Origin: Verrucomicrobiota bacterium
GTDB taxonomy: Bacteria > Verrucomicrobiota > Verrucomicrobiia > JABWAM01
NCBI GenBank assembly: GCA_016198745.1
Contig: JACQHZ010000007.1
Location: 1 to 34,626, forward strand
Reading direction: 5' to 3'
Length of the DNA stretch: 34,626 nt
The position numbers were made by a program, and so were the translations under genes. Positions 32,907 through 34,626 of this stretch are shown here, in pieces. The notes below the pieces were generated by a model. That model made no database searches. It had not been told where the DNA came from and was given only the letters and a program-made list of their open reading frames with translations. The first letter of the stretch is position 1; every line of letters starts with the position of its first letter.

Positions 32907-34121
32907 ATGCGGGATTTTCTCTATCTGCGGTTGCTGCGGGCGCTGGTGGCCGAGTTGGCCAGCGGTTTGTACGGAGAAGGGCGGCGCTTTCTCTCCCAAC
33001 GGAAGATTTGTCGCCTGTGGAAGGTTTCGTGGCCCACGGCCGCGAGCAGCCTCGCCTGGCTGGTGAATCGGGGATTCCTGACCGTCAAGCCACGAAGCGG
33101 TTATCGCATCGCCCCACAATCCCAACAAAGAGCGCTCTTGCTTCTCCACGGCAAGGCAGCTCCCCATCTTCCCCTTCCCATGACCTGGGACTGGAAGCGC
33201 TTTTATCTCGCGCCGAAACCCACACCAACCGCGAGACACATCGGCGTAGTTCTGACGGGAATTGAAAGCCCGTCGGAAAGACTGAACCACTTGCCTCCTC
33301 CGGATGCTGCCGTTGACCTTGGATTTGTGAGCGCGCGGCGCCTCTTTCAGGAAGCGACCCGCAAGAATTGTTCCGTTGAATTTTACATTGACAATGGGCG
33401 ACCCGATCGGCGGAGCGCCATCGTGGAGCAGTTGCTCAAACGAAAACCCGCCGGCCTGATCGCGTTCCGCCGGCTCCGTTCGTATGCCGCCCTCCGTCCG
33501 ATGATCGCGCCCATCGTTGCGGCCCAGATCCCGGTGGTCACGGTCTTCGATGATTGCGAGGGGTTGAATGTCGTTTCCATCAACATCAACAACGTGGGAT
33601 TGGGCCACGATGTGGCGCGGCGTTTTCTGAAACTGGGCCACCGTCGCGTCGCCGTTCTGCTGCCCAAAATCCCGAACCCTTATTTTCAGGACCGCGCCGT
33701 GGGCGCGCGGATGGCCATGCAAGAACTGCGCTTGCCCGATGCGTCTCTGGATGTCTTCGAGTTGCCGCCCTTCAAGGCGCTCCCGCCTTCCGTGGCCAGG
33801 AAGTTTCGCGATCCCGACCAACGCCCCACGGCTCTTTTTGTCACTTCGGCCGATTTGTTTTTCGGATTGTGGCCCCTCTTGCGGCAGTTGAAGCTTGCTG
33901 TTCCCCGCGATGTTTCGATCATCATGACAGCCGGCGCCGACTATCATCCCGGTTGCAACCGCTCGTTCGACACGATGAAAATCGATTTCTCCCGCGTAGG
34001 GGCAACGGCCTTTTCCTCGTTGCTGTCGCTACTGGAGGGAAACTTGAAACAAAGAACCACGGTGCTTGCCCCGCGCTATGTGTCAACAGGCTCCGTGCGC
34101 CCTTTGAACAAGCGGATATGA
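32907..34121 (+). CDS. GntR-type winged-helix regulator with LacI-like sensor domain
   Basis: The protein is 404 residues. Residues 5-70 form a winged helix-turn-helix (GEGRRFLSQRKICRLWKVSW, then LVNRGFLTVKPRSGYRI), the GntR pattern in which the last strand-turn reads GxI. From about residue 110 a LacI/periplasmic-binding-like domain follows: HIGVVLTGIESPSER, VSININNVGLGHDVARRF, LGHRRVAVLLP and ALFVTSADLFFG. This AraR-like architecture joins GntR DNA binding to sugar sensing. It is divergent from the pseudopilin gene and probably controls the minus-strand cluster. The ligand is unknown. It converges on rpoB with 190 bases between. Confidence 0.85.
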   Translation: MRDFLYLRLLRALVAELASGLYGEGRRFLSQRKICRLWKVSWPTAASSLAWLVNRGFLTVKPRSGYRIAPQSQQRALLLLHGKAAPHLPLPMTWDWKRFYLAPKPTPTARHIGVVLTGIESPSERLNHLPPPDAAVDLGFVSARRLFQEATRKNCSVEFYIDNGRPDRRSAIVEQLLKRKPAGLIAFRRLRSYAALRPMIAPIVAAQIPVVTVFDDCEGLNVVSININNVGLGHDVARRFLKLGHRRVAVLLPKIPNPYFQDRAVGARMAMQELRLPDASLDVFELPPFKALPPSVARKFRDPDQRPTALFVTSADLFFGLWPLLRQLKLAVPRDVSIIMTAGADYHPGCNRSFDTMKIDFSRVGATAFSSLLSLLEGNLKQRTTVLAPRYVSTGSVRPLNKRI

Positions 34122-34196
34122 TCTGATTCCATCCGTGCAATGCGCATTCTCAAAGTTGATGCGCAATATCAACAGTTGCCAAGAACGCAGGGGAAA

Positions 34197-34304
34197 CGTC
34201 GCCGGCCAGGCCACCTCGACGAAGTTCGCGCCGACCTTCGACGCCCGCGGTCCGGGCAGCGGGGTGGTAACGGGTATGCGTATCGCGCCCCATCCCTGGA
34301 TTGA
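34197..34304 (-). pseudogene. Fragment of the same family as the 3872-4762 gene
   Basis: In the gap between the hybrid regulator and rpoB, the minus strand reads SIQGWGAIRIPV then RASKVGANFVEVAWPAT. The gene at 3872-4762 has SINQGMGQPRRMPRASQVGANFVEVIWPPT at about residues 60-90. The DNA matches over most of 40 bases (CACCTCGACGAAGTTCGCGCC is shared). The frame has no sensible start and runs out into unrelated sequence. It is a relic, not a gene. Confidence 0.65.
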
Positions 34305-34311
34305 TCTCTTG

Positions 34312-34626
<315 letters not shown>

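Overview
The window looks like a chromosomal stretch from a Verrucomicrobiota-type (PVC group) bacterium. This rests on gene content, not on a marker phylogeny. The content is two H-X9-DG prepilin-type proteins, three tandem DUF4838-type secreted proteins, several Gfo/Idh/MocA oxidoreductases, an MttB-family protein without pyrrolysine, LacI-type regulators beside glycosidase genes, and many short palindromic repeats. The only housekeeping gene is the 3' end of rpoB at the right edge (minus strand). rpoC does not follow it.

Layout. 1-1060: a graveyard with a chimeric ORF (restriction-enzyme N-terminus joined to a sialidase fragment and ended by a hairpin repeat) and a decayed glycosidase-like fragment. 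1102-4762 (minus): an MttB-family methyltransferase, a Gfo/Idh/MocA oxidoreductase carrying two palindromic repeats in its coding sequence, and an unassigned 297-residue protein. 4986-6218 (plus): an MFS transporter. 6240-10953 (minus): a secreted transglutaminase-like protein, a 772-residue membrane-anchored protein and a 5'-truncated ankyrin gene. 11240-27074 (plus): a compact operon-like run of ten genes: LacI regulator, H-X9-DG pseudopilin, Gfo/Idh/MocA protein, three DUF4838 paralogs with C-terminal carbohydrate-binding-like domains, a sialidase-fold protein, a GH127-like protein, a six-hairpin glycosidase-like protein and a TIM-barrel glycosidase-like protein. 27271-32754 (minus): a second cluster with a pseudopilin, a small coupled ORF interrupted by a MITE-like element, an 810-residue secreted protein, a small secreted protein and a Gfo/Idh/MocA oxidoreductase. 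A GntR/LacI hybrid regulator (32907-34121, plus) is divergent from it. The two clusters converge on a terminator-like hairpin near 27250.

How the genes may work together (inference). Both clusters look like polysaccharide-utilisation islands in which a LacI-type sugar sensor sits beside an H-X9-DG pseudopilin. In the plus-strand cluster the DUF4838 proteins have signal peptides, so they probably act on glycan outside the cytoplasm. The last four enzymes and the oxidoreductase lack visible signal peptides and probably finish imported oligosaccharides inside. No ABC, TonB/SusCD or PTS transporter is present; the MFS protein at 4986 is the only importer candidate. The LacI gene has two operator-like palindromes 21 bp apart at its own promoter, the clearest regulatory signal in the window.

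The most unusual signals are the repeat biology (a 275-bp nested palindrome with TAAT flanks, palindromes in frame inside a gene, a hairpin supplying a stop codon), the restriction-enzyme/sialidase chimera, the mosaic triplication of DUF4838 genes, and the separation of rpoB from rpoC.
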